A stretch of DNA of 50,581 bases from Ramlibacter sp. (lineage in GTDB: Bacteria; Pseudomonadota; Gammaproteobacteria; Burkholderiales; Burkholderiaceae_C), in assembly GCA_029237735.1 (NCBI GenBank), contig JAQZBU010000042.1:1-50581 (forward strand). The letters are read 5' to 3'. This document shows, in pieces, positions 25,911 to 35,260 of the stretch. Made by a program: the position numbers and the translations under genes. The first letter of the stretch is position 1, and each line of letters starts with the position of its first letter. The notes under the pieces are model-generated. The model made no database searches. It saw nothing but the letters and a program-made list of their open reading frames with translations, and was not told the DNA's origin.

Positions 25911-26651
25911 ATGGCGTTCATTCGTTCGGTCATTCACGCGCTCTGGATGTTCGTGACGGTGGTGCCCTGGGGCATCTACATGGTCACCGCTTCGATCTGG
26001 AGCAACGGCACCCAGATGTGGTGGATGGCGGTGCGGTGGCTGCGCTGGGTGGTTGGCAATGTCGGCCTCGGGATCCTGGGCATCAAGATACGCGTGACCG
26101 GCTATGAGAACTTGCCGCTGGGCGCGAAGAGCCCGGCAATCCTGCTGGTCAAGCACCAGTCCACGCTGGAGACTTTCCTCATCCCTACCCTCATGCCGCA
26201 CCCGCTCGCGTATGTGTTCAAGCGCGAGCTGATCTACGTCCCGTTCTTCGGCTGGGCGATGGGCCGCATGGACATGATCCACATCGACCGCCGCCTGCGC
26301 GCGCAGGCGTTCAATCGCGTGGTGGCGCAGGGCAAGCGGCTGCTGGCGCAGGGCGTGTGGATCATCATCTTTCCAGAAGGCACCCGCATCCCGCGCGGCC
26401 AGAAGGGCCAGTACAAGCATGGCGGAACCCGGCTGGCCGTGGAGACGGGCGCGCCGGTAGTGCCGATCGCCGTCACGTCGGGCAAGGTTTGGCCGCGCAA
26501 GGCCTTCATCAAGCGGCCGGGCGTGGTCGACGTGTCCATCGGCAAGCCCATTGCGAGCCAGGGCCGCGATCCCGACGAATTGATGCGCGAGGTCGAGAGC
26601 TGGATTGAGTCCGAGATGCACCGGCTCGATCCCGATGCTTATCAAGGCTAG
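25911..26651 (+). CDS. plsC: 1-acyl-sn-glycerol-3-phosphate acyltransferase
   Basis: 246 residues. An inner-membrane enzyme that acylates lysophosphatidic acid. An N-terminal membrane helix (about 8-28) precedes the acyltransferase domain. The catalytic motif is His82 in 'VKHQSTLETF'; the HX4D aspartate is Glu87 here, a substitution I recall as common in this subgroup. The substrate motif 'IIFPEGTRIPRG' and the later 'PVVPIAVTSG' are intact. It follows gmhB by 9 bases. Confidence 0.92.
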   Translation: MAFIRSVIHALWMFVTVVPWGIYMVTASIWSNGTQMWWMAVRWLRWVVGNVGLGILGIKIRVTGYENLPLGAKSPAILLVKHQSTLETFLIPTLMPHPLAYVFKRELIYVPFFGWAMGRMDMIHIDRRLRAQAFNRVVAQGKRLLAQGVWIIIFPEGTRIPRGQKGQYKHGGTRLAVETGAPVVPIAVTSGKVWPRKAFIKRPGVVDVSIGKPIASQGRDPDELMREVESWIESEMHRLDPDAYQG

Positions 26652-26736
26652 CCGGCCGCCCGCACGCATTCAATAGCCCTAACGAATCACTCCGCGCCGA
26701 CGCGGTGCACCCTGCCAGCCGTTAAACTCTGAACCC

Positions 26737-27681
26737 ATGCATCGGCTGCTGCAGTTCACCCTCGATCTATTCGATCCCACCCCCACCGCAGCCCCCCGCG
26801 AACGGGAGGCCAAGCCCGAGGTACCTCGCAATCGCAAAGCGCCTGACGCTATCCAAACTATAGCAATAGCGGCTGAGCGACCGGCTGAACTGTTGGACCA
26901 GGTGCTGTCGCCGGCGGCTTTCCGCCATCCGCGGGCCAACCGCGAAGTCGTGCTTGGCGACTCGGTGGTGGCCTTCGAGTTCCGTCGCGCCCGCCGGCGC
27001 AACATCGGTTTCGTCGTCGGCCCGGAAGGCCTCACCGTCACGGCACCCAAGTGGGTGCCGCTGTACGAGATCGACGCGGCCGTCAAGACCAAGTCCGCCT
27101 GGATCGTCAGGAAACTGGGTGAGGCCTGCGAGCGCCAGCGCCGCATCGAATCTGCGCGCATCGACTGGAAGGATGGCGCCGTCTTCCCTTACCTGGGCGA
27201 GCAGGTGATCGTCGTCCTGGACCCGCGCCACGCGTTCGAGGAAGTCGGGGCGGTGCTGAACACCAAAGGGGAGGCCTTGCCCGGCGTGCCGCGTTACACG
27301 CTGCACGTGGGCCTGGCGCAGAGCGCGCAGCCGCAGCAGGTGCGCGATGCGGTGCAGGCTTGGCTGATGCGCCGCGCCAAGGAGCTGTTCACCGAACGGC
27401 TGGACCACTTCGCGCCGCAGTTGGGCGTCAGCTGGCGCAAGCTGGTGCTGAGCAGCGCGGGCACCCGTTGGGGCACCGCCCACGCGGACGGCCTGATTCG
27501 CCTGAACTGGCGGCTGGTTCACTTCCGCTTGCCCGTGATCGACTACGTGGTGGCCCATGAGCTGAGTCATCTGCGCGTGATGGACCACAGCCCGCGCTTC
27601 TGGGAGACCGTACGCACGGTCGTTCCCGATTACGCCGAACTTCGCGGCCAGCTGAAGGAAGAAGCACTGCCTCCGTGGTGA
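26737..27681 (+). CDS. YgjP-like (DUF45) zinc metallopeptidase
   Basis: 314 residues. The C-terminal domain carries 'VVAHELSHLRVMDHSPRFW' in pieces: HELSH at 274-278 and His284, the DUF45/YgjP zinc pattern. The N-terminal 60 residues are a variable linker. Residues 38-47 (IQTIAIAA region) are encoded by an unusually AT-rich stretch with a small dyad (GCTAT...ATAGC, 26850-26866), possibly a fossil repeat. A -10-like GTTAAACT lies at 26721-26728, a few bases before the start. Function of the family is poorly known. Confidence 0.88.
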   Translation: MHRLLQFTLDLFDPTPTAAPREREAKPEVPRNRKAPDAIQTIAIAAERPAELLDQVLSPAAFRHPRANREVVLGDSVVAFEFRRARRRNIGFVVGPEGLTVTAPKWVPLYEIDAAVKTKSAWIVRKLGEACERQRRIESARIDWKDGAVFPYLGEQVIVVLDPRHAFEEVGAVLNTKGEALPGVPRYTLHVGLAQSAQPQQVRDAVQAWLMRRAKELFTERLDHFAPQLGVSWRKLVLSSAGTRWGTAHADGLIRLNWRLVHFRLPVIDYVVAHELSHLRVMDHSPRFWETVRTVVPDYAELRGQLKEEALPPW

Positions 27682-27750
27682 GTGCCGTCGTGCCCCTACA
27701 CTCGGTGATTGGCCTGCGGCGGTTATGCGGGCCCTGAAAAGGGAGGGGCA

Positions 27751-30700
27751 ATGCAGGGCAGGCTGAGTCTGCGCGAGCGACTGGTGATCCTGTTGGTGGC
27801 CGCGGTGCTGCCCATGTTCGCGCTTTCGATCTGGTTGGCCGCCGGCGAGGCGCGCGAACGCATCGGCCTCGCCCAGAGCCAGCTTCTCTTCGCCGCATCC
27901 TTGCTGGCAGCCAACCAGGATCGCGCCGTCGACGCGTCGGAACAACTCCTGGGGGCGGTGGCGGGCATGCCGGACATGCTGCCCGCAAGACGTGATCGCA
28001 CACAGTGCCAAAGGTATTTCGAGACGCTGCGCGAGCGCTATCCGATGTATTCGAACATAGGGCTGCTCGGCGTCGACGGCCACGTGGTCTGCCACGCGAG
28101 GGGCTCGATCGGCGACGCCGGCGCGGCCGACCGCGACTATTTCCGGGCGGCCCTGGCGCAGCGCCATTTCGTCATGGGCGAGCCCATCGTGGGCCGGCTG
28201 ACCGGCCGGCGCTCCATCCCCTTTGCCTTGCCCGTGCTGGAAGCAGGGCGGGTCACGGGAGTCGTCTTCGCCACTCTCGACCTGGACCACGCGGCCGCCG
28301 AACTCTCGCGCGCGCAGATCCCACAGGCGGCCCGGGTGATGGTCGCAGACCGTCACGGCCGGGTGTTGATGGAGCACCCGAAGCGGGAAGGCCGGCCGGT
28401 GCCCCGGTTGCTGCAGCATCCGGAAATCGAGGAAGCCGCGCGCAACCGACGCAGCGGTGTAGGGGAAGGTGTCGATGCCGGCGACGAGGAGCGCGTCTAC
28501 GCATTCGCGCCCGGCAGGCTCGTCGGAAGCGAAGGCTTCATCGTCAGGGTCGGGATGTCGCGCGAGGCGGCCCTGGCAGGCGGTTACCAGCAACTGTATG
28601 ACGCCCTGGCGCTGCTCGCGCTGGCGCTGCTGGCCACGCTGGCGGCCGCATGGTGGGTGGGCGGCCGCGTGATCGTCAAGCCGGCCAAGCAGATCCTGGG
28701 CGTCGTCCAACAGTTGGAGCAAGGCAATCTGGACGTGCGTGTCCCTCTGCAAAGCGGATCCCCGCGCGGGGAATTCGCGCGCATCGGCGCCGCATTCAAC
28801 CTGATGGCCGACTCGCTGCAAGTGCGGCAACTCAACGTGGAATCCGAACTCGGTCGCAGCCGCAGCGCCTACGCCGCGCTGGACCTCGTCATCAACAGCA
28901 TGCAGGAGGCATTGATCGCCGTCACCAGCACCGGCCAGGTCCTGATGTTCAACCAGGCGGCGGCGCGCCTCTTCCCGCTGGCCGGGCCCGCGCCGTTGCC
29001 GCGCCAGTGGCCGCAGCAGTTTGGCTTCTACCATCCCGACGGCGTGACGCCGTACGAACTGGACGAACTGCCCCTGGTGCGATCGACTCGCGGCGAGAGC
29101 GGTCGGCAGTCGCTGCTGTTCGTGCGCAATGCGCAGGTCCCCGAGGGCCGCATGCTGCAGTGCAGCTGGCAGCCGATCCACGGGGATGGCGGCATCAACG
29201 GCGGGCTGGTCGTGTTTACCGACGTGACCGAACTGGAGCGGCTGCAGGCCGGGCAGGCCGCGCAGTTTGCGCAACTGCAGGAGACGCAGCGCAAGCTGAT
29301 CGAGGCCCAGCGCATTGGGCGCGTGGGCAACTGGGAGCTGGACCTGCGCAGCGGGCGCCTCTGGTGGTCTGAGGAGGTTTTCGGCCTCTTCGGTGTGAGG
29401 CCGAACGAGTTCGAGCCTTCGCTGCCGGGTTTCGAGCAGCGGGTGCATCCGGATGATCGCGCCCTGCTCAAGCCGGCGCGCGATTCGGCGCTGCGGGACG
29501 GTAAGGGCGTCAACCTGCAATACCGTGTCATCAAGCCCGACGGCTCGGTCGTATGGATGCACGAGATCGGTGAGGCGCGGCTGGACGAGCGGGGCGATCC
29601 GGTCTGGTATGGCGGCGTCGTGCAGGACGTCACCGAGCGAAAGACGGTGGAACAGGCGCTGCAAGCCAGCGAGCGGGAGCTGCAGGAATACACGCTGATG
29701 CTCCAGCGCGCGGCCGAGGCCGCCCAGCTGATCATGGCGCATCCGTCGCTGGAGGCCACGTTGCAGGAAGTGGCCGACCAGGCCCGCCGTGTCATCGGCG
29801 CGCGCCGGGGCCTGGTTACCCTCACCGACAACCGCCACGACGCGTTGCCCGCTCGCAGCTTCAGCGGCGACGTCGATGCCGCGATCCCGATGGGCGCACT
29901 GCTCACCGTACCGCTGGTGAGCAGGAGCGGGCGGCATATCGGGCGGCTGCAGGTCAGTGGCAAGGAAGCGGGCAGCTTCACCCAACGCGACGAATACGTT
30001 CTGCTCGAACTAGCCCAGCTGGCCTCCATCGCCGTCGAGAACGCCCGGTTGTTCACCGAGATTCGCGAGCTCAACGCGGGCCTGGAGGCGCGCATCGCGG
30101 AACGCACGACGGAGCTGGTGCGCCAGGAACAGCTATACCGCACGCTCGCGCAGCAGGCCCCCGAGGTCGTATGGAACACGGACGCCACGGGAACGCGCCT
30201 GACGTTCCTCAACCGGGCCTGGTATGAGCTGGTCGGTGGAACGCCGGAAGACTGGCTGGGGCGCAGCGGCCTGGCTGCGATTCACCCCGACGACCGCGAC
30301 GCCGTCGCGGCCAACTGGCAGCGCTGCTGCACGACGCTGGAAACCTTTACCGGCGTTCGCCGCGTGCTGGGGCGGGATGGTAGCTACCACACCATGTCCT
30401 ACAAGGGCGCGCCGGTTCTTGACGAGCACGGGCAAGTGGCGTTCTGGGTCGGCATCGACGCGGACATCACGGAGCAGAAGGCGGTCGAACTAGCGCTGCG
30501 AGACTCCAATCAGGAACTCGAGGCCTTTTCCTACTCGGTGTCGCACGACCTGCGGGCGCCGCTCGGCGCGATCGGTGGCTTCAGCAAGGCGCTCACGCGG
30601 AAGCTCGAAGACGACCCGGACGAGCGGGTGAGGCATTACCTCGCGCGCATTCAGGCAGGCGTGGAGAAAATGGAGCAGTTGATCGAGGCGCTGCTTTCGC

Positions 30701-31209
30701 TGGCCAAGGTCGCGCGGGCGCCCCTCGGTTACGGGCCTGTGGACCTCACCGCAATCGCGCGCGACACGCTGGAGGGCCTGCAGATGCAGCAGCCAGAGCG
30801 CCGCGTGGAAGTGCTGGTGCAGGGCGGACTCGTCGCGCACGGCGATGCGCGGCTGCTGCGCGTGATGCTCGAGAATCTGCTGGGCAACGCCTGGAAGTTC
30901 ACCTCGCAAGGCAACCAGGCGCGCATCGAGGTGGGATGCATGCACGATGACCATGTCTTCTTCGTGCGCGACAACGGCGTCGGCTTCGACATGGACTACG
31001 CCGCCAAGCTTTTCGGCGCGTTTCAGCGGCTGCACACGCAGGCCGAATTCCCCGGCACCGGCATCGGCCTGGCCACGGTGCGCCGCATCGTCGCACGGCA
31101 CCAGGGCCGGGTTTGGGCCGAGTCGCAGCTCGGCGAAGGAACGACCTTCTTCTTCGTGTTGTCGGACGCGGCGCCGCCCCCGTGGCTGGCGGGCCAGGGT
31201 TCACCGTAG
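27751..31209 (+). CDS. Multi-domain membrane sensor histidine kinase (Cache-HAMP-PAS-PAS-GAF-PAS-HisKA)
   Basis: 1152 residues from an ATG with GGGAGGGG before it. A membrane helix (11-31), a periplasmic Cache-type sensor (about 35-280), a second helix (about 283-303) and HAMP (about 303-355) are followed by PAS (375), PAS/PAC (517), GAF (about 650-775) and PAS (about 790). HisKA then carries the phospho-acceptor His932 in SVSHDLRAPL. The ATPase domain has the N box (ENLLGNAWKF), G1 (DNGVGFD) and G2 (GTGIGLATV). There is no receiver domain and no adjacent response regulator, so it is an orphan. The HisKA/ATPase type (SHDLRAPLGAI, FQRLH) is that of phytochrome-like kinases. Signal unknown. Confidence 0.92.
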   Translation: MQGRLSLRERLVILLVAAVLPMFALSIWLAAGEARERIGLAQSQLLFAASLLAANQDRAVDASEQLLGAVAGMPDMLPARRDRTQCQRYFETLRERYPMYSNIGLLGVDGHVVCHARGSIGDAGAADRDYFRAALAQRHFVMGEPIVGRLTGRRSIPFALPVLEAGRVTGVVFATLDLDHAAAELSRAQIPQAARVMVADRHGRVLMEHPKREGRPVPRLLQHPEIEEAARNRRSGVGEGVDAGDEERVYAFAPGRLVGSEGFIVRVGMSREAALAGGYQQLYDALALLALALLATLAAAWWVGGRVIVKPAKQILGVVQQLEQGNLDVRVPLQSGSPRGEFARIGAAFNLMADSLQVRQLNVESELGRSRSAYAALDLVINSMQEALIAVTSTGQVLMFNQAAARLFPLAGPAPLPRQWPQQFGFYHPDGVTPYELDELPLVRSTRGESGRQSLLFVRNAQVPEGRMLQCSWQPIHGDGGINGGLVVFTDVTELERLQAGQAAQFAQLQETQRKLIEAQRIGRVGNWELDLRSGRLWWSEEVFGLFGVRPNEFEPSLPGFEQRVHPDDRALLKPARDSALRDGKGVNLQYRVIKPDGSVVWMHEIGEARLDERGDPVWYGGVVQDVTERKTVEQALQASERELQEYTLMLQRAAEAAQLIMAHPSLEATLQEVADQARRVIGARRGLVTLTDNRHDALPARSFSGDVDAAIPMGALLTVPLVSRSGRHIGRLQVSGKEAGSFTQRDEYVLLELAQLASIAVENARLFTEIRELNAGLEARIAERTTELVRQEQLYRTLAQQAPEVVWNTDATGTRLTFLNRAWYELVGGTPEDWLGRSGLAAIHPDDRDAVAANWQRCCTTLETFTGVRRVLGRDGSYHTMSYKGAPVLDEHGQVAFWVGIDADITEQKAVELALRDSNQELEAFSYSVSHDLRAPLGAIGGFSKALTRKLEDDPDERVRHYLARIQAGVEKMEQLIEALLSLAKVARAPLGYGPVDLTAIARDTLEGLQMQQPERRVEVLVQGGLVAHGDARLLRVMLENLLGNAWKFTSQGNQARIEVGCMHDDHVFFVRDNGVGFDMDYAAKLFGAFQRLHTQAEFPGTGIGLATVRRIVARHQGRVWAESQLGEGTTFFFVLSDAAPPPWLAGQGSP

Positions 31210-31216
31210 GCGCAAA

Positions 31217-32296
31217 TCAGGCCAGTGCGAAGCGATACACGCCGTCGTCACCCTTCGCGCGCCGCAGCCGGCCCTGGAACCACAGCGCGTGCAGGTGCGC
31301 CACAGACTCGCCCATCGCGAACGTGGTCTGGTGCAGGTCGAGCTCGCGCTTGAAGAGGACGGGCAGCACATCGGCCGCTGACTGCGGCCCCTGCCGGCAG
31401 GCCTCGATCACCTCCGCCAGGCGTTCGCGGTGGTGCTCGTGCAACTGGCGGATGCGCTCGTGCAAGCCTCGAAAGGGCTTGCCGTGCGAAGGCAGCGTCA
31501 GCGTGTCCTGCGGCAGTCGCGCGAACTTGTCGATCGACTCGAGGAACTGCCGCAGCGGGTCGGATTCCGGCTCGATGTCGTACACGCTGACATTGGTGGA
31601 AATGCGCGGAAGCATCATGTCGCCACTGATCAGCAACTGGAGGCTGTCGCAGTAGAGCGCGATGTGCTCCGGCGCGTGGCCATAACCGCTGATGCACTCC
31701 CACGCGCGGCCACCGATGACGATCATGTCGCCGTCCTGCATGCGCCGGAACGTGCGCGGCACATCAGGAACCATGCTGGGGTAGTAATTGGCGCGGCCGC
31801 GGATCTTCTCCACCGAGTCAGGGTCGGTAAGGCCGTGCGAGGCGAAAAAATTGGCCGCGTGTTCGCCGCCGAAGCCGGTCGTACTTTGCGAGGACATACG
31901 GGCCGCATTGAAATCGGTGGCGCTGATCCACAGCGGCGCTTTCCAGTGCTCGCACAGCCAGTGCGCCAGGCCGATGTGGTCGGGATGCATGTGGGTGACG
32001 ATCACGCGCAGGATCGGCAGGCCGTCCAGCTGCGTCCGGAAGATCGTTTCCCATTGCGCGCGCGACTCCTCGCGGCTGATACAGCAGTCAACCACCGTCC
32101 ATCCGGCCCGGCCATCGACCTCGTCGCGAAGCAGCCACAGGTTGATGTGGTTCAGCTGGAACGGCAACGCCATGCGAATCCATTTCACCGCCGGCGCCAG
32201 GCCGCTGGCCTCACCCGCGGCTACCACCATGGTGTCACCTTGCGCCGGCATGGCGTCGCCGAACGGGTAGTCCAGCAGCTTTTCGAGTTCGTTCAT
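31217..32296 (-). CDS. MBL-fold hydrolase of the LiuR regulon
   Basis: 359 residues. Zinc motif THMHPDH in 'RVIVTHMHPDHIGLAHWL', later 'GHAPEHIALY' and 'LTLPSHGKPFRGL' complete the MBL fold; the C-terminal 100 residues resemble the winged-helix tail of LACTB2-type hydrolases. The start at 32296 is chosen because longer in-frame versions begin inside the operator at 32323-32344. It is divergent from liuR and shares that operator, so its expression should follow branched-chain acyl-CoA catabolism. Substrate not known; an acyl-CoA thioester is a guess. Its stop is 7 bases from the sensor kinase stop. Confidence 0.88.
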   Translation of the reverse strand: MNELEKLLDYPFGDAMPAQGDTMVVAAGEASGLAPAVKWIRMALPFQLNHINLWLLRDEVDGRAGWTVVDCCISREESRAQWETIFRTQLDGLPILRVIVTHMHPDHIGLAHWLCEHWKAPLWISATDFNAARMSSQSTTGFGGEHAANFFASHGLTDPDSVEKIRGRANYYPSMVPDVPRTFRRMQDGDMIVIGGRAWECISGYGHAPEHIALYCDSLQLLISGDMMLPRISTNVSVYDIEPESDPLRQFLESIDKFARLPQDTLTLPSHGKPFRGLHERIRQLHEHHRERLAEVIEACRQGPQSAADVLPVLFKRELDLHQTTFAMGESVAHLHALWFQGRLRRAKGDDGVYRFALA

Positions 32297-32322
32297 CGGC
32301 GGGGCCTTGCGGGTAGGAAAGA

Positions 32323-32344
32323 TTGACGTTAACGTAAACGTCAT
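32323..32344. promoter_or_regulatory. LiuR-type operator 1 (MBL gene / liuR divergent region)
   Basis: A 22-bp imperfect palindrome of half-sites TTGACGTT and AACGTCAT around ACGTA. It matches the perfect site at 32848-32869 except for single changes. It lies 26 bases upstream of the MBL start and 85 bases before liuR, consistent with control of both. Confidence 0.8.
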
Positions 32345-32429
32345 ATGTAATCCGCATTGTAGGGATGGCCGCATGCCCCCACTGTCCCCTGCCGTACACG
32401 CAAACTTTTGGAACTATCCCCCACCCGCC

Positions 32430-32837
32430 ATGGCCACCCCGACCTACACCATCAGCGACCTCGCCAAAGAGTTCGACCTCACCACGCGGGCGATGCGCTT
32501 CTATGAGGACATGGGGCTGCTGCAGCCGGAGCGCACCGGCCCCGGCGGGCGCAACCGCATTTACAGCTCGCGCGACCGCACCCGGCTCAAGCTGACGCTT
32601 CGCGCCAAGCGGCTGGGGCTCTCGCTCACCGAGGCGCGCGAGATCATCGACATGTACGACAGCCCGCGCGACACCGGCCCACAGCTGAGAAAGTTCCTCG
32701 CGGTGCTGGCCCAGCACCGCAAGCAACTGGAAGAACAGATGGCGGACCTGCAGGCCAACCTGGACGAGGTGCGCGTGCACGAGAAGGAAGCCCGCGCGCT
32801 GCTGGCGCGGGCCGAGAAGTCGCGCCAGGCCGCTTGA
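32430..32837 (+). CDS. liuR: MerR-family regulator of leucine/isovalerate catabolism (LiuR)
   Basis: 135 residues. The MerR HTH is 'TISDLAKEFDLTTRAMRFYEDMGLL' in two pieces (7-31), followed by the wing 'RNRIYSSRDRTRLKL' and a coiled-coil dimer helix (about 80-130). There is no metal-binding cysteine cluster, as expected for LiuR/SoxR-unlike MerR proteins. The identification rests on the two 22-bp dyads flanking it and on liuA downstream. LiuR represses branched-chain amino acid degradation genes until an acyl-CoA intermediate is present. No clear ribosome site precedes the ATG. Confidence 0.87.
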   Translation: MATPTYTISDLAKEFDLTTRAMRFYEDMGLLQPERTGPGGRNRIYSSRDRTRLKLTLRAKRLGLSLTEAREIIDMYDSPRDTGPQLRKFLAVLAQHRKQLEEQMADLQANLDEVRVHEKEARALLARAEKSRQAA

Positions 32838-32847
32838 CAGGGCATAA

Positions 32848-32869
32848 TTGACGTTTACGTAAACGTCAA
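32848..32869. promoter_or_regulatory. LiuR-type operator 2 (PaaI-liuA promoter)
   Basis: A perfect 22-bp palindrome with half-site TTGACGTTTAC, 16 bases before the thioesterase ATG and 10 bases after the liuR stop. The two copies in this window agree with the LiuR consensus as I remember it. CATAAT (32843-32848) touches the left edge and may be the -10. Confidence 0.88.
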
Positions 32870-32885
32870 CTACAGGAGCCGCCGC

Positions 32886-33350
32886 ATGGCCGCCGAACCG
32901 CGATTCGAACCCAAGGACCCGCAGTACGCCGAGCGCGTGCGCGCGAGCTTCGCACGGCAGGATGCGATGAGGACCATCGGCGCCACGCTGAGCTCGGTCG
33001 AGCCAGGGGTCGTCGTGATCGAGATGCCTTGGGCGCAGGCATTGACGCAGCAGCACGGCTTCCTGCACGCCGGCATGGTCGCGACGGGCCTGGACAGCGC
33101 CTGCGGCTACGCGGGCTTCAGCCTGATGCCGGCCGATGCCGCGGTGCTCACCGTCGAATACAAGATCAACCTGCTGGCACCGGCTCAGGGCCAGCGCTTT
33201 CGCATGGTCGGGGAGGTGGTCAAGCCTGGCCGGACCCTCACGATTGTGGAAGGCAAGGCCTACGCGATCGAAGGCGATCGCGAAAAACTCATCGCCACCA
33301 TGAACGCTACGCTGATGGCCTTGTTCGGCCGTGAAGGCGTCAACCACTGA
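32886..33350 (+). CDS. PaaI-family hotdog thioesterase
   Basis: 154 residues. Hotdog fold with 'QQHGFLHAGMVATGLDSACGYA' in pieces (about 55-75): the HGG-like turn and the catalytic Asp are in place. It hydrolyses acyl-CoA thioesters; in this operon it may relieve CoA trapped in branched-chain or methyl-branched acyl-CoA (inference). CAGGAG precedes the ATG. It is first of the operon controlled by operator 2, 15 bases before liuA. Confidence 0.9.
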   Translation: MAAEPRFEPKDPQYAERVRASFARQDAMRTIGATLSSVEPGVVVIEMPWAQALTQQHGFLHAGMVATGLDSACGYAGFSLMPADAAVLTVEYKINLLAPAQGQRFRMVGEVVKPGRTLTIVEGKAYAIEGDREKLIATMNATLMALFGREGVNH

Positions 33351-33365
33351 CCCCAGGAGACATCC

Positions 33366-34547
33366 ATGAACGACCTTCCAGGCCTGAACTTCCATCTGGG
33401 CGAAGACATCGACGCCCTGCGCGATGCCGTGCGCGAATTCGCGCAAGCCGAGATCGCGCCACGCGCGGCCGAGATTGACAGCAGCGATCAGTTCCCGATG
33501 GACCTGTGGCGCAAGATGGGTTCCATCGGCGTGCTCGGCATCACCGTGCCCGAAGAATACGGCGGCGCCAACATGGGCTACGTGGCACACATGATCGCCA
33601 TGGAGGAAATCTCCCGCGCCTCGGCGTCGGTGGGCCTGTCGTACGGCGCCCACAGCAACCTGTGCGTCAACCAGATCAAGCGCAACGGCAGCGACGAGCA
33701 ACGGCGCAAGTACCTGCCCAAGCTCATCTCCGGCGAGCACGTAGGCGCACTGGCCATGAGCGAGCCGGGCGCCGGCAGCGATGTGATCAGCATGAAATTG
33801 AAGGCCGAGGAGAAGGGCGGCTACTACCTCCTCAACGGTACGAAGATGTGGATCACCAATGGCCCCGACGCCGACACGATGGTGGTCTATGCCAAGACGG
33901 AGCCCGAGCTAGGCGCGCGGGGCGTCACAGCCTTCATCGTCGAGAAGGGCATGAAGGGCTTCTCCACGGCGCAGAAGCTCGACAAGCTGGGCATGCGGGG
34001 CAGCCACACCGGCGAGATGGTGTTCAACAACGTCGAGGTGCCTGTCGCCAACGTGCTGGGCAACCTCAACGGCGGCGCCAAGGTGCTGATGAGCGGGCTC
34101 GACTACGAGCGCGCTGTGCTGGCGGCCGGCCCCATCGGCATCATGCAGGCCGTCATGGACAACGTCGTTCCCTACATCCACGACCGCAAGCAGTTCGGCC
34201 AGAGCATCGGCGAATTCCAGCTGATCCAGGGCAAGGTCGCCGACATGTACACCGTGCTGCAAGCGGGCCGGGCCCTGTGCTACACCGTTGGCAAGAATCT
34301 CGACATGCTGGGCAGCGAACACGTGCGCCAGGTACGCAAGGACTGCGCTTCGGTCATCTTGTGGTGCGCCGAAAAGGCCACCTGGATGGCGGGCGAGGGC
34401 ATCCAGATCTTCGGCGGCAACGGCTACATCAATGAATACCCGCTGGGCCGCCTGTGGCGCGACGCCAAGCTGTACGAGATCGGCGCCGGCACGAGCGAAA
34501 TCCGTCGCATGCTGATTGGCCGCGAGCTTTTCGCGGAGACGATGTAA
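33366..34547 (+). CDS. liuA: Isovaleryl-CoA dehydrogenase
   Basis: 393 residues. FAD enzyme that oxidises isovaleryl-CoA to 3-methylcrotonyl-CoA in leucine breakdown. The catalytic Glu is in '[12 protein letters not shown]' (Glu248), the position used by isovaleryl-CoA dehydrogenases, rather than the C-terminal Glu of other family members. '[10 protein letters not shown]' and '[21 protein letters not shown]' (in pieces) are family motifs. CAGGAGAC precedes the start. The usual partners liuB-liuE are not next; carbonic anhydrase follows instead. Confidence 0.94.
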   Translation: MNDLPGLNFHLGEDIDALRDAVREFAQAEIAPRAAEIDSSDQFPMDLWRKMGSIGVLGITVPEEYGGANMGYVAHMIAMEEISRASASVGLSYGAHSNLCVNQIKRNGSDEQRRKYLPKLISGEHVGALAMSEPGAGSDVISMKLKAEEKGGYYLLNGTKMWITNGPDADTMVVYAKTEPELGARGVTAFIVEKGMKGFSTAQKLDKLGMRGSHTGEMVFNNVEVPVANVLGNLNGGAKVLMSGLDYERAVLAAGPIGIMQAVMDNVVPYIHDRKQFGQSIGEFQLIQGKVADMYTVLQAGRALCYTVGKNLDMLGSEHVRQVRKDCASVILWCAEKATWMAGEGIQIFGGNGYINEYPLGRLWRDAKLYEIGAGTSEIRRMLIGRELFAETM

Positions 34548-34601
34548 GTCAAAACATCCCTCCGCAATGCCACGTATGCTGAACAGGCGAAAATAGCGCT
34601 T

Positions 34602-35255
34602 ATGTCCTCACTTCAAGACCTGTTTACGCACAACCGCGCCTGGGCGGCCCAGATGGAGCGCGAGCGCCCCGGCTTCTTCACTGGCCTGACCCAGCAGCAG
34701 AAGCCCAAGTTCATGTGGATCGGCTGCAGCGACTCGCGCGTGCCGGCCAACCAGATCACGGGGCTGGAGCCCGGCGAGGTGTTCGTCCACCGCAACGTGG
34801 CCAACATCGTTGTCCACTCCGACCTGAACGCCTTGTCCGCGATCCAGTTCGCCGTGGAGATGCTCAAGGTCGAGCACATCATGGTGGTTGGGCATTACGG
34901 CTGCGGCGGCGTGATGGCGGCCCTGCACGGCCAGCGCATCGGCTTGGCGGACAACTGGATCCGCCACATCCAGGACGTGCGTGACCGCCACCGCGGCCTG
35001 CTGGACAACTTGGCGCCGGACAAGCGCGCCGACGCGCTGGTCGACCTGAACGTGATCGAGCAGGTGGTTAACGTCTGCGTGAGCACCGTGATGGTGGATG
35101 CCTGGGCCAAGGGCCAGAAGGTCGCCATACACGGATGGACCTACGGTGTACACGACGGCTTGCTGCAAGACCTGCAGATGTCGGTCGCCAGCACCGATTC
35201 GATCGAACCGCTGTACCGCGCTGCCATCCAGGGCGTGATCGCCGCCCGAACTTGA
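34602..35255 (+). CDS. can: Beta-class carbonic anhydrase
   Basis: 217 residues. Interconverts CO2 and bicarbonate in the cytoplasm. Zinc ligands Cys42, Asp44 (GCSDSR), His98 and Cys101 (GHYGCGG) match E. coli Can. It sits after liuA, where bicarbonate for methylcrotonyl-CoA carboxylase or other biotin carboxylases would be useful (inference). A 54-base gap and an AT-rich 'gaaaatagc' just before the ATG suggest its own promoter. Confidence 0.96.
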   Translation: MSSLQDLFTHNRAWAAQMERERPGFFTGLTQQQKPKFMWIGCSDSRVPANQITGLEPGEVFVHRNVANIVVHSDLNALSAIQFAVEMLKVEHIMVVGHYGCGGVMAALHGQRIGLADNWIRHIQDVRDRHRGLLDNLAPDKRADALVDLNVIEQVVNVCVSTVMVDAWAKGQKVAIHGWTYGVHDGLLQDLQMSVASTDSIEPLYRAAIQGVIAART

Positions 35256-35260
35256 AACTC

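Noticed and set aside
26767..29985. Open frame of over 1000 codons on the minus strand across the YgjP-like and sensor kinase genes
   Set aside because: It spans two well-supported plus-strand genes and their promoter region, with Arg/His/Gln-rich nonsense translation typical of shadows.
32834..32848. TTGACA (32834-32839) with CATAAT (32843-32848) as a promoter
   Set aside because: The spacing is only three bases, so the two hexamers cannot be used together; TTGACA is also part of the liuR stop region.
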